64,000 nt of DNA, from contig NZ_SNWR01000001.1 of the NCBI RefSeq assembly GCF_004362215.1, positions 434,001 through 498,000 of the forward strand, read 5' to 3'. Under the pieces are notes generated by a model, which ran no database searches, was not told where the DNA came from, and worked only from the letters and a program-made list of their open reading frames with translations. Numbering within the stretch: the first letter of the stretch is position 1; each line of letters opens with the position of its first letter. The position numbers and the translations under genes are program-made. Positions 50,943 to 61,200 of the stretch are shown piece by piece. Source of the DNA: Paractinoplanes brasiliensis. GTDB lineage: Bacteria; Actinomycetota; Actinomycetes; Mycobacteriales; Micromonosporaceae.

Positions 50943-51738
50943 CGGCGAATCGCCTCCACGAGCGGGTGTACGGGGCGAGCGCGCCCCGCATCAGCGTCAG
51001 CAGCTCCCCTTCCGAACCGCGCAGGAAGAAGTGGCCGCCGGGCAGCACGAACTGGTCGAAGCGGCCGGTGGTCTCCTCGCCCCACGGCGTCAGACCGGCC
51101 GGCGGCAGGTCCTCGTCCTCGCTGCCGGTGAAGGCCACCACCGGGCAGACGAGCGGCGGCCGGGACGGGTACTCGTACGTCTCGATCACCTCGAAGTCGG
51201 CCCTGATGGCCGGCAGGAAGTACCGCAGGAGCTCCGGTTCGTCGAGGATCTCCTGGGGCAGGCCGCCCAGCTCGGCGAGCCGGGCGACCACCCGCTCCTC
51301 GGGTGCGGCGTGCAGCGGCGGCCGCAGGCGCGGAAGCCGCGGTGCCGGGCCCGCCGAGACGAACAGGACGCACGGCTCTCCGGCACCGCGCCGGCGTAAC
51401 TCGTGGGCCAGCTCGAAGGCGACCAGCGAGCCCATGCTGTGGCCGAAGAGCGCGTACGGCACGTCGAGCTCGTCCACGACGGCGGCCGCGAGCGCACCGA
51501 CGAGGGCGTCCAGGCGGGTGTACGGGCGGTCGCGCATCCGGGTCTGCCGGCCGGGCAGCTCGACGGGGCACACCTCGACGTCCTCGCCGAAGGCCCCCCG
51601 CCACGGCTCGTAGACCTGCGCGCCGCCACCCACGTACGGCAGGCAGAACAGGCGGAGGGCCGGCGTCCGCCGGGGTTGCGGGCCGGCGATCCAGCCGCCG
51701 GCCCGCCCGGCCCTCGGTCGCGGTGCGATGGGGTCCAC
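50935..51738 (-). CDS. Type II thioesterase
   Basis: A 267-residue alpha/beta-hydrolase that clears stalled or wrong acyl groups from carrier proteins. It has FCLPYVGGGAQVY, the nucleophile in FGHSMGSLVAF and the catalytic His in LPGGHFFL. GTG 51738 is chosen because GGGAGGA precedes it by 6 bases; the open frame extends further but reads antisense-like residues. Codon 114 (51399-51397) is a TTA leucine codon, so translation may depend on the bldA tRNA. It is the second thioesterase of this family in the window, the other being fused to an oxidase. Confidence 0.92.
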   Translation of the reverse strand: MDPIAPRPRAGRAGGWIAGPQPRRTPALRLFCLPYVGGGAQVYEPWRGAFGEDVEVCPVELPGRQTRMRDRPYTRLDALVGALAAAVVDELDVPYALFGHSMGSLVAFELAHELRRRGAGEPCVLFVSAGPAPRLPRLRPPLHAAPEERVVARLAELGGLPQEILDEPELLRYFLPAIRADFEVIETYEYPSRPPLVCPVVAFTGSEDEDLPPAGLTPWGEETTGRFDQFVLPGGHFFLRGSEGELLTLMRGALAPYTRSWRRFADA

Positions 51739-51754
51739 GTACGGTCCTCCCGGT

Positions 51755-53050
51755 CTATCGGCTGGTCTCCGGATCCAGGGCGTCGTCATCCATCGCCACG
51801 TCATCCGCGGCGCCGCCCCTGGCGACGTCATCCGCGGCGCTGTCGTCCTGGGCGTCGTCGACCACCGATCTCGCGATCTCGGGCTGCGGCACCCGTCCCA
51901 CCAGCAGCGACGCCGAGCAGAGGACGGCCGTGGCGGCCATCGCGAGGTACATCGCCTGGTAGCCGAGCACACCGATCAGGGCGGCACCGGCCGCGATGGA
52001 CAACGCCTGGGCGCCGCCACTGACCGAGCTGACCGCCGCGTTCACCCGGCCCTGCATGCGTCCGGGGGTGTAGAGGTGCAGGGCGGTGCCCAGGGAGACC
52101 ATCACGAACGGGATGCCGAGCCCGAGCAGGACGACGCCGACCAGGAACAGCGGGATGTTCCCGGCCAGGCAGAGCAGCAGACCCACGGTGATCAGCGCGT
52201 AGCCCGCGCAGGTTGCCCGGACCTCGCCCCACCGCTTCACGAACGAGCCGGAGATGAGCCCGCCGACAACGGAACCGCCGCCCTGGAACGAGGCGATCAC
52301 GCCGAGGAACGCGGCCGGCCGGCCCAGCCCCTGGATCGCCGCGAACACGGCGGTCTCCAGCAGCCCGACCACGAGCATGAACGCCACCGTCGTGAGCGAG
52401 AGGCGCAGCAGCAGCGGCACGCCCCGGACGAACCGGAACCCGGCGACCACCGACGAGCGGAGCGGCTCCCCGGCCGGCTCGGGCTCGGACTCCACGACGT
52501 GGACGGAGATCAGCAGGAGCGCGGCGATCAGGAAGGTGGCGCTGCCGAACACCGCCAGCGCGCTGCCGCCGAACGCCACGTACACCCCGGCGCCGACCAC
52601 CGGGGAGACGATCCGGACGCCCTCGCCGACGGCCATGATCAGGGAGCGGGCCGACGCCGCGTCCTCCGAGGGCAGGACGTCCTTCAGCAGCGCGGGCGGG
52701 GCCGGGCTGGCGGAGAGCACGCCGTACGCGAAGGTGACCAGATAGATGATCCACACCTGGCCGTCACTGCGCACCGCCAGCAGCGTGAGGAACAGCGCCG
52801 CCATCGCGAGATCCATGCCGATCATCAGCCGCCGCCGGCTGACCCGGTCGACGATGTGGCCGAGCACCGGCGCGAACAGCCCGGGCAGCGTGATGGCCAG
52901 GAACACGATGCCGGCCGCGGCGTTCGAGCCGGTCAGATCCTTGACCCAGATCGCGAGCGAGAGGTAGACGGCGGTCTCGCCGAAGCTCGTCACCGCGCTG
53001 GAGGCGAACAGCGTCCGGAAGCTCCGGTTGGTGCGCAGCAGCGTCCACAT
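51755..53050 (-). CDS. MFS transporter (probable product exporter)
   Basis: A 431-residue major facilitator protein with about 12 hydrophobic segments, beginning MWTLLRTNRSFRTLFASSAV, typical of the MFS_3/enterobactin-exporter-like group found in NRPS clusters. The cytoplasmic loop after helix 2 has GHIVDRVSRRRLM, the usual charged motif A. GAGGAGG precedes ATG 53050. The C-terminal ~35 residues after VPQPEIARS are a strikingly acidic tail of repeated ADDVA units, coded by a short direct DNA repeat. It probably exports the product and may give self-resistance. Confidence 0.9.
   Translation of the reverse strand: MWTLLRTNRSFRTLFASSAVTSFGETAVYLSLAIWVKDLTGSNAAAGIVFLAITLPGLFAPVLGHIVDRVSRRRLMIGMDLAMAALFLTLLAVRSDGQVWIIYLVTFAYGVLSASPAPPALLKDVLPSEDAASARSLIMAVGEGVRIVSPVVGAGVYVAFGGSALAVFGSATFLIAALLLISVHVVESEPEPAGEPLRSSVVAGFRFVRGVPLLLRLSLTTVAFMLVVGLLETAVFAAIQGLGRPAAFLGVIASFQGGGSVVGGLISGSFVKRWGEVRATCAGYALITVGLLLCLAGNIPLFLVGVVLLGLGIPFVMVSLGTALHLYTPGRMQGRVNAAVSSVSGGAQALSIAAGAALIGVLGYQAMYLAMAATAVLCSASLLVGRVPQPEIARSVVDDAQDDSAADDVARGGAADDVAMDDDALDPETSR
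51790..51841 (-). repeat. Direct repeat coding the acidic tail of the MFS protein
   Basis: The 16-base unit ACGTCATCCGCGGCGC occurs twice (starting near 51798 and 51825). It gives two AADDVA blocks in the protein tail. The copies look like a recent in-frame duplication. Confidence 0.55.
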
Positions 53051-53060
53051 GGCGACCTCC

Positions 53061-53255
53061 TCAGTGCTCGCCCATGGCGAGGCGCAGGCTCTTGGGCCGC
53101 ATGTCGGTCCAGACCTCCTCGATGTGCTCCAAGCACTTCTCACGGCTGCCGCGTACGCCGACGGCCTGCCAGCCGGCCGGGATCGCGCGGCCCGCGGCCC
53201 AGATGGAGTACTGCTCCTCGTCGTTGACGACGACGTCGTATTCGTCCTCGGTCAT
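53061..53255 (-). CDS. MbtH-like protein
   Basis: A 64-residue MbtH-family protein, the small partner that helps NRPS adenylation domains fold and work. It has the conserved NDEEQYSIW, PAGW, and EEVWTDMRPKSLR segments. ATG overlaps the NRPS stop by 4 bp. Its presence suggests that at least one adenylation domain here is MbtH-dependent. Confidence 0.97.
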   Translation of the reverse strand: MTEDEYDVVVNDEEQYSIWAAGRAIPAGWQAVGVRGSREKCLEHIEEVWTDMRPKSLRLAMGEH

Positions 53256-56200
53256 GGCTGCTTCCTTTCGGTGGTCGGTTGGAGCTGGTGCACGGCGGCG
53301 ACCAGCGCGCGCATGGTGGGGTCGGCCAGGAAGTCAGCCAGGTCGACGGTGACGCCGAGCTCTTCGTCGAGGCGGGCGAGCAGCCTCAGTGCCTTGATGG
53401 AGTGGCCGCCCAGCGCGACGAAGCTGTCGTCCGGGCGGGCCCGGGCCAGGCCGAGGGATTCCCGCCACAGCGCGGCGACCGCCTCGGTCAGCGCGTCGGC
53501 GGCGGGCTCCTCGGGAGGCTCCTCGACGGTGGTGTCCGGCGCGTCCAGGGAGGCCAGCAGCGCGGCGCGGTCCACCTTGCCGTTGGCGTTGAGGGGGAGC
53601 CGGTCGGCGACGGCCAGGGCGGGGATCATGTACGCCGGGAGCCGCGTGCGCAGTTCCTCGGCGAGCCCGGCGGCGTCGCGGGGGCCGGTGACCCAGCCCA
53701 GCAGCTCGGCACTGTCGGCGGTGGCGCGGGCGGCGACCACCGCGTCGTCGACGCCCGGCAGCGAGCGCAGCGCGTGCTCGATCTCGCCGAGCTCCACCCG
53801 GAAGCCGCGGACCTTGACCTGGTCGTCGTTGCGGCCCCGGAAGGTGAAGGTTCCGTCCGGCAGCATGCGCACCCGGTCCCCGGTGCGGTAGAGGCGGCCG
53901 GGGCCGAACGGGTTGGGGACGAAGGACGCGGCGGTGAGAGCGGGGTTGCCGTGGTAGCCGCGGGCCAGGCCGTCGCCGCCGACGTACAGCTCACCCTCGA
54001 CGCCGGGCGGGACCGGTTGGCCGTCGGGTCCCAGCGCGTACGCCGTCGAACCGGAGACCGGCCGGCCGATCGGTAGCGGGCCCGGGTCGAGCCCGGCCGC
54101 CGTCACCTGCTGCAGGGTGCTGACCGTGGTGTTCTCGGTCGGGCCGTAGACGTTGACGACCGAGCCGGGCGGCCGGTGCGCCAGCAGCCGGGCCAGCCGC
54201 TGTTCGTCGGCCCTCTCCCCGCCGAAGATCAGCAGGCGCAGTTCGCCGAGGGCGTCCGGCGCGAAGTCGATCACGGTGTTGAGCAGCGCGGTTGGCAGCC
54301 CCAGCACGCTGATCCGGTGCTCGTCGAGGAACGCGCGCAGCCGGGCCGGCGACGAGACGTCCTCCCGGTCGCCGATCGCCAGCACGGCACCGGCGCCGAG
54401 CGCACCCCAGATCTCCAGGATGGCGGCGTCGAAGGCCGGGTTGCACAGGTGCGCGACGCGATCGTCACGCCGGTATTCCAGGCCGGCCGCTTCGGGCACG
54501 AGGCGGCTGATCGCGCGATGCGGAACGACGACGGTCTTGGGGCGTCCGGTGGTGCCCGAGGTGGACATCAGATACGCGGCGTCCTCCCCTGTGACGCGGA
54601 CCGGGACGGCCGGGTCGGCTGCCGGGTGCGGGCCGCCGAGCAGCCGGTCCAGCCGCAGCACCCGCAGACCCGGGGGCAGCACGGGGGACGCCGCGGTAAC
54701 CAGCGCCGCGTCGGCCACCCCGTCCAGGGCGACCCGCAGCCGTTCGGCGGGCTGGCCCTGGTCGACCGGCAGGTAGGCGCAGCCGGCGTAGAAGATGCCG
54801 AGGTACGAGCAGATCGCGTCGGCTCCCCGCGCCATCGGTACGGCGACGACATCCCCGCGGCGCAGCCCCGCCGCCCGCAGCCCGGTGGCGATGGCGACGG
54901 CCCGCTCGTCGAGCTGCGCGTAGGTGAGCTCGACGCCGTGGTCGCGCACGGCCGGTGCGTCCGGCTGCTGCCCGGCCCGCCGGCGGATCAGCTCCGGGAG
55001 CGGAACCCGGTCGGCGTGGATCGGGCGTTCGGGCAGACGCAGCGGGGCGTCCGGATTCGCGAACGCCGCACCGGCCGCCGCCAGCATTGCGGCGTGCACC
55101 TGTTCGGCGTGTTCCGGGGTGAACAGCCCGCTGAGGTACTCGAGCTCGGCGATCGTCCGGTTGGCCTGCCGAGTGACCGCCCAGAGCAGCTCGTACTTCG
55201 CCGTCCCGGTGGGCAGCAGATCGCGTACGGCCTGATGCCCGTCGAACCGGAGGGCGCTTGCTCCCACGTCGAGGTAGCTGAGGCCGGCCTGGACGAGCGG
55301 CGCCCGAGTGGGATCGCCGCCGGGTCCCAGGTCGTCGACGATCGTCTGGAAGCTCACCCCGCGGTGGGCCAGTGCCGAGGCGGTCGCCGAGCGCACCTGG
55401 CGGGCCAGATCCCGGGCGGTGGTCCCCTCCGCAACGGCCAGACGCAGCGGCACCGGGTCGACGAACATCCCGATCTCGCCGCGCTGCTCGGCCGTCCGCG
55501 AGGAGGCGGCGATCCCGATCACCACGTCGCGTTCGCCGGTCTGCGCGACGAGGCCCGCCACGTAGGCGACGATCCACGTCATGAACGGGCTCACCCGTTC
55601 CCGGGCGGCGAACCCCGCCATGTCGGCCACCAGGTCGTCCGGGCAGACGAGCCGGTGGACGTCGCCGGTGTTCTCCAGCGCGGCGGGCCGGGACAGGTCG
55701 TGCGGCAGGGCGATGGTACGGGGACAGTCCGCCAGGACGCGCCGCCAGTACGCGCGCGACTCCTCGTTCACCGCCCGCGCACCCTCCGGGATCGCCTCGG
55801 CCCGCGGCGCGGGCCCGGATCTGCCGGTGGTGTAGAGCTCGCTGAGGGCGTCCTCCAGGATCGCCAGCGACCCGCCGTCGCACACCAGGTGGTGCACGGT
55901 GAGCAGCAGCAGGTCGCCCTCGTCGCCACGCTCGACGGCCACCGCCCGCAGCAGCGGCGGGCGGGCCAGGTCGAAGGGCAGCCGGGCGTGCTCGTCGATC
56001 AGCTCCCGCAGCTTCTCGGCCGGCAGGCCGCGGCCGTCCAGCCACCGGCACGAGACGGACGCGCGGGCCGCGGTGACCGCCCGGCCGGGTGCCTCGAAGC
56101 CGCGCCGCAGGGCGGCGTGGCCGGCGACGAGGGCGTCGAGGGCGGTCCGCAGACGCGGGATGTCGATGCGGCCGGGGAACCGGTAGAGCGCGGCGATGTG

Positions 56201-56530
56201 GTAGACCGGCGTGCCGGGGCGCAGCCGTTCCACGGACCACAGCAGTTCCTCGGCCGGCGTGAGCGGGCGTTCCTCGCGCTCGGGGCGGGGGTCGGCCAGG
56301 AAGGCCAGCAGGCGCCCGAATTCCGGGTACTGGTAGAGCACGTCGATCTCGAGGTCGGTCCCGGTGACGGCGCGCAGGCTGAGGGCGGCCTCGACGGCCA
56401 GTGCGGAGTCGCCGCCCTCGGCGAAGAAGTCGTCCTCGGGGCCGGCGTGGTCGGCGCCCAGCACAGCACACCAGATCCCGGTGACCGCCTCGCGCAGATG
56501 GTCGGCCGCGACGTCGTGCTGCTCACTCAT
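53252..56530 (-). CDS. NRPS with layout PCP-C-A-PCP
   Basis: A 1092-residue NRPS. An N-terminal carrier domain (about 1-80; GGDS with Ser42) is followed by a condensation domain (about 90-510; HHLVCDGG), an adenylation domain (about 520-990; STSGTTGRPK, YGPTEN, YRTGD, NGKVDR) and a second carrier (about 1010-1080; LGGHS). By hand alignment to PheA the specificity residues are roughly D-A-L-G-I-G-V-T-V-K; I would not assign a substrate from that. The N-terminal carrier has no adenylation domain of its own and must be loaded in trans or by an upstream synthase. ATG 56530 with GGAGG at 6 bases; 8-bp overlap with the carbamoyltransferase gene. Confidence 0.95.
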   Translation of the reverse strand: MSEQHDVAADHLREAVTGIWCAVLGADHAGPEDDFFAEGGDSALAVEAALSLRAVTGTDLEIDVLYQYPEFGRLLAFLADPRPEREERPLTPAEELLWSVERLRPGTPVYHIAALYRFPGRIDIPRLRTALDALVAGHAALRRGFEAPGRAVTAARASVSCRWLDGRGLPAEKLRELIDEHARLPFDLARPPLLRAVAVERGDEGDLLLLTVHHLVCDGGSLAILEDALSELYTTGRSGPAPRAEAIPEGARAVNEESRAYWRRVLADCPRTIALPHDLSRPAALENTGDVHRLVCPDDLVADMAGFAARERVSPFMTWIVAYVAGLVAQTGERDVVIGIAASSRTAEQRGEIGMFVDPVPLRLAVAEGTTARDLARQVRSATASALAHRGVSFQTIVDDLGPGGDPTRAPLVQAGLSYLDVGASALRFDGHQAVRDLLPTGTAKYELLWAVTRQANRTIAELEYLSGLFTPEHAEQVHAAMLAAAGAAFANPDAPLRLPERPIHADRVPLPELIRRRAGQQPDAPAVRDHGVELTYAQLDERAVAIATGLRAAGLRRGDVVAVPMARGADAICSYLGIFYAGCAYLPVDQGQPAERLRVALDGVADAALVTAASPVLPPGLRVLRLDRLLGGPHPAADPAVPVRVTGEDAAYLMSTSGTTGRPKTVVVPHRAISRLVPEAAGLEYRRDDRVAHLCNPAFDAAILEIWGALGAGAVLAIGDREDVSSPARLRAFLDEHRISVLGLPTALLNTVIDFAPDALGELRLLIFGGERADEQRLARLLAHRPPGSVVNVYGPTENTTVSTLQQVTAAGLDPGPLPIGRPVSGSTAYALGPDGQPVPPGVEGELYVGGDGLARGYHGNPALTAASFVPNPFGPGRLYRTGDRVRMLPDGTFTFRGRNDDQVKVRGFRVELGEIEHALRSLPGVDDAVVAARATADSAELLGWVTGPRDAAGLAEELRTRLPAYMIPALAVADRLPLNANGKVDRAALLASLDAPDTTVEEPPEEPAADALTEAVAALWRESLGLARARPDDSFVALGGHSIKALRLLARLDEELGVTVDLADFLADPTMRALVAAVHQLQPTTERKQP

Positions 56531-58292
56531 CGGAGCCTCCGGCGGGCTCACGCCCGACCAGCCAGTCGCCGATGGCGAGGGCGTCCAGGGCCGAGCGGGC
56601 GTAGGTGGCGACCGCTTCCTGCGGTGTCCGCACGATCGGCTGGCCGCGCAGGTTGAACGAGGTGTTCAGGACCACCGGGGTACGGTGGTCGTCGCCGAAC
56701 CGGCGGATCAGCGCGTGGAACCGGGGCGCCAGCTCCCGGTCGACGACCTGGACCCGGGCGGAGCCGTCGACGTGGGTGATCGACGGCAGCTCGTCGCGGT
56801 ACTTGTCGCGTACCCGGGCGACCACGAGCATGTGCCGGTAGAGGCCCTCCTCGCCGGGCTCGATCTCGAAATACTCGCCTGCCTCCTCGGCGACCACCGC
56901 CGGCGCGAACGGCCGGAACTCCTCGCGCTGCTTCACCACCGCGTTCAGGTGCGCGCGCATGTCCGGCGCGGTGGGGTCGGCCAGGATGCTGCGGTTGCCC
57001 AGGGCGCGCGGCCCGAACTCCATCCGTCCCTGGAACCAGGCGACCACCTTGCCCGCGGCGATGAGATCGGACGTCTCCGCCAGCAGCGCCTCGCCCGGAA
57101 GATGACGCACCCGGTGCCCGGGGCCGAGCGTGGCCAGGGCCGCCTCGATCTCGGTCGCACCGAACTCCTCGCCCCAGTACGGCATTCCCATCGCTGCCGG
57201 TACCGCGGGAACGTGGCTGCGCAGGACGTGCAGGGCCGCGCCGAGCGCGGTTCCGTCGTCACCGGAGGCGGGCTGGACGAACATCCGGTCGAACCGTCCG
57301 CTGCGGGCGATCAGGCCGTTGGCGGTGCAGTTGAGGGCGACGCCGCCGGCCATGCACAGATCCCGGTACGCCTTCCCCGGCGCCCCGTCCAGGACGTACA
57401 GCAGGCTCTGCTCCAGCGACCGCTGGAGGACGGCGGCGATGTCCATGTGCCGCTGCGTGATCGGGGCGTCGGGATGGCGGGCCGGGCCGAACAGCTCCTC
57501 GAGGCGGCGGATCGCCCCGCGGTGGGTCTCCCGCTCCTCCGGGGTCTTGTCGCAGGCCAGCAGCGGCACGCTGAGGCCGCCGTCCGGGCGCAGCGTGACC
57601 AGCCCGGCGTCCGGGAAGGAGCCGATGTCGCCGTACGGCGCGAGCCCCATCACCTTGTACTCGTCCATGCCGGGCAGGAAGCCCAGATACTGGGTGACGA
57701 CGCTGTAGAGGATGCCGAGCGAGCTCCCGATCGGGTAGGTGCGCAGCGTCTCCAACCGGCCGTCGTGCCCGCTGAACAGCGACGTCGACTCCGTCTCGCC
57801 CATTCCGTCGGCGACCAGCACCAGCGCGTCCGCGAAACCGCTCAGGTGGTACGTGCTCGCGGCGTGCGCCAGGTGGTGCGGGACCCGGACGAGCTTGCGT
57901 TCCCAGTCCTGGTCCGGGTAGTGCGACCGCAGCACGTCGAGCTGGACCCCTTCGCTGTACGCCTCCCGGTACCACCGCCGCAGGTAGTCGTCGAGCTCGA
58001 AGGCCGCCGAGGGTTGATAGCGGAAGCCGTGGGCGACGAGGTCGACGTCGCTCAGGGTGGCGCCGGCCATCCGCAGGCAGGCGGCGACGGCGTCGGCCGG
58101 GAAGGCGCCGGTTCCCTTGACGCCGTCATGCCGTTCCTGCGCCGAGGCGGCGATCACGCCGTTCTCGTCGACCAGGGCGGCGGCCGAGTCGAGGCCCTGC
58201 ACCAGGCGCTGTTCGCGGGGGTCGAGCCCGGGCATCATCCGCTTCTTGAGCGCGGCGGCCCGGTCGAGCCCGCTGATTCCGAGGACCAGCAC
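56523..58292 (-). CDS. Carbamoyltransferase (TobZ/NodU/CmcH family)
   Basis: A 589-residue O-carbamoyltransferase that transfers the carbamoyl group of carbamoyl phosphate to a hydroxyl via carbamoyl-adenylate. The N-terminal Kae1-like domain shows VPHHLAHAAST (metal-binding histidines), VLVADGMGETES and MAGGVALNC; the C-terminal YrdC-like domain has MEFGPRALGNRSIL and VVLNTSFN. Length is normal. The GTG start is one base after the upstream NRPS stop, with AGGAGAG upstream. It predicts an O-carbamoyl group on the product or on a building block; which hydroxyl is unknown. Confidence 0.94.
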   Translation of the reverse strand: MLVLGISGLDRAAALKKRMMPGLDPREQRLVQGLDSAAALVDENGVIAASAQERHDGVKGTGAFPADAVAACLRMAGATLSDVDLVAHGFRYQPSAAFELDDYLRRWYREAYSEGVQLDVLRSHYPDQDWERKLVRVPHHLAHAASTYHLSGFADALVLVADGMGETESTSLFSGHDGRLETLRTYPIGSSLGILYSVVTQYLGFLPGMDEYKVMGLAPYGDIGSFPDAGLVTLRPDGGLSVPLLACDKTPEERETHRGAIRRLEELFGPARHPDAPITQRHMDIAAVLQRSLEQSLLYVLDGAPGKAYRDLCMAGGVALNCTANGLIARSGRFDRMFVQPASGDDGTALGAALHVLRSHVPAVPAAMGMPYWGEEFGATEIEAALATLGPGHRVRHLPGEALLAETSDLIAAGKVVAWFQGRMEFGPRALGNRSILADPTAPDMRAHLNAVVKQREEFRPFAPAVVAEEAGEYFEIEPGEEGLYRHMLVVARVRDKYRDELPSITHVDGSARVQVVDRELAPRFHALIRRFGDDHRTPVVLNTSFNLRGQPIVRTPQEAVATYARSALDALAIGDWLVGREPAGGSDE

Positions 58293-58293
58293 G

Positions 58294-61200
58294 TCACTCT
58301 CCTGTCTGTGCGGTGGAGCCGCGGACGGCGTCGGCGATCGCCGTCACCCATGGACGGCGCAGCAGTTGGAAGTGGTCGCCATCGGCGTGGCTGACCGTGA
58401 GCGTCCCGGTCAGCCCGCGCCACGCGGCGGCCATCCGGTCACGGCCCTCGCCGCGGCCGAGGACGAGCTCGGCGGGGCCGGCGAACACGCCCGGCCGGTG
58501 GGCCGCCAGCCCGGTGAGCATGTCCCGCCAGAAGGCGATCAGCGCGGCCGTGGTGGGGCCGTCCAGTTCGGCGACGGCGGCCGGATCGATGCCGAGCGCG
58601 GCGAACAGGCGGTCCGTGTCGGCCGACCGCAGCAGGGGCGCGGGCCCGTGCTCGGCGACCTCGCGGCGGAGCTGGTCGAGGGTGGCGATGTCGGCCCGCT
58701 GCGCCGCGGCGTCGGCGTCGGCGTCCGGCCGTGGATCGGTGTCGATCAGAACCAGGCGGTACGTACGGACCCCGCGCCCGGCGAGCGCACGGGCCACCTC
58801 GTGGGCGAGGATGCCGCCGGCCGACCAGCCCGCCACCACCGGCTCCCGGTCGCCGAGAACGGGTGCCAGCTCGTCGGCGTAGCGACGGGCAAGTTGCGCG
58901 ATGTCGGTCGCGCCGGAGTCCGCCCCGAGGTGCCCCTGCAGGCCGTACGCCTCGACATCCCCCCGAACCTCGGCCAGCAGATCCCGGTAGCTGAAGAGCG
59001 TGCCGCCGATGGGGTGGACGAGGACCAGGGGACGCGCACCCCGGACGCCGCCGAGTGGCACCACGGCCGAGCGGCCGGACGGCAGCGTCGCGATCCGCTC
59101 GGCCTGATCGGCGACCGTGGGGGCGGTGTAGAGGTGAGCGAGCGGGATCTCGGTCCCGAACTCCGAGCTCAGCTGCATGGTGAGTCGGATGGCGAGCAGG
59201 GAATGCCCACCGAGAGCGAAAAAGTCGTCGTGCACACCAACCCGCTCGACGCCCAGCAAGCTCTGCCAGACGGCCGCGATCCGCTGCTCGGTCTCAGTCC
59301 GGGGAGCCACCACCTCCCGACGAGACAACTCCTGCGGCTCCACCAACGCCCGCCGATCCAGCTTCCCACCGGCCGTCATCGGCAACGCCGCCACCGCCAC
59401 CACCACCACCGGCACCGCAACCGCCGGCAACCGAGCAGCCAGATACTCCCGATCCGGCACCACCCCACCGGCCACCACCACATGCCCCACCAACTGCCGC
59501 CGATGCACACTCACCGCCGCCGCCACCACCGCCGGATGGCCACGCAGAACCGCCTCCACCTCCTCCAACTCCACCCGCTGACCCAAAACCTTCACCTGCA
59601 GATCCCGACGACCCAAAAACTCGATCTGACCATCCACCGTGTACCGGCCCAGATCACCGGTCCGATACAAACGACAACCCGCCCCACCAAACGGATCCGG
59701 CACAAACACCCCCGCCGTCAAACCCGGACGCCGCACATAACCCCGACCCACACCCGGACCACCCACCACGATCTCCCCCACCGAACCCGGCGGAACCAGA
59801 TCGAGCCCCTCATCCACCAGATACACCCGGGCATTGCCATACGGACGCCCCAGCACCGGAGACGCGTGCGCGGCGATGTCCGCCACGGCCACCTCGACCG
59901 TCGTCTCGGCAGGCCCATAGGTGTTGTAGGCCGTCAACCCCGGACGGGATCGCAGTGCCTGCCACAGATCCGGCGGGCACGCCTCCCCGCCGATCGCGAT
60001 CAGCCGCGGCGGGTACGGAGCGTCCAGCAGCCCCGCCTCCACCATCACCTGCACCTGTGACGTGGTGGCATCGATGACCTGAACCGCGAGCTCCGGATCC
60101 TGCGCCCACGCCACCAACTGCCGCGGATCACGGCCCTCCGCACCCGATACCACGACCAGTCGGTGGCCGCCGAGCAGGGGCAGGATCTGAGCCAGGAAGA
60201 AGTCCGAGATGAACGCCGACGACCCGGTCAGCACCCGGGCAGGGCTGCCGATGCGGGGCAGCAGCATGCGTTCGGCGAAGTTGGCGAGGCCGCCGTGCTC
60301 GACCATCACACCCTTGGGCCGCCCGGTCGAACCGGACGTGAACATGACGTACGCCAGATCCCGCGCACCCACCCGGGGCAGGACCGCGTCCGCGTCACCA
60401 TCGGGCGGCAGCGACGGCCACGCACAGGGCTCCCGCGACACCACCACGACCGGCTCGGCATCCTCCACCATCGCAGCCAGCCGCGCCGCCGGCAGGTCCG
60501 GATCCAACGGCAGGAACGCACCACCCGCCTTCCACACCGCCCACACCGCCACCACCGCATCAACACCCGGCCGCAGGTGCAGACCCACCACGTCACCGCG
60601 ATGCACACCGGCCACCACGAGGCAGCGCGCCAGCGCCTCGCTGCGCGCATCGAGCCCGGCGAACGTCACCATCTCCCCACCCGACTCCACCGCCACCGCT
60701 TGCGCCCATCTGCCCGCCCGCTCCCGCAGCAGCTCGTGCACCGGAACGTCGAACGCCGGCGCCGCAGCATCGCCGGTCCACGCGGCGATCCGCTCGCGCT
60801 CCGGGCCGCTCGCGGCCAACAGCTCCGACACCGGCCCGCGACCGCGAGCCCCCCGATCCGGATGGGCGAGGCGACCGGCCTCGCCGTGGGACCCTTCCCC
60901 GCCGACCGCCGCCAGCAGATCCGCGAACGACCCCAGCAGCCCCTCGGCCTCCCCGGCCGCGAAGATCCCGGCGCCGAACTCCACCGTCAGGTACAGCCCT
61001 TCGGTCGTGCGGGTCGCACTCAGGGACAGGTCGAAGTGGCTGTCGCGGCTCTCGATCGGCAGGTCGCGCACGGCGAGCCCGGTGGCCGGCCGGGATACGG
61101 CGGGGGTGAACGCGAACATGGTCCGGAACAGCGGGTTGACACCGTCGGCACGGTCGGGCGCAACCGCGCGGACCACGTGCTCGAACGGCGTCTCCTGGTG

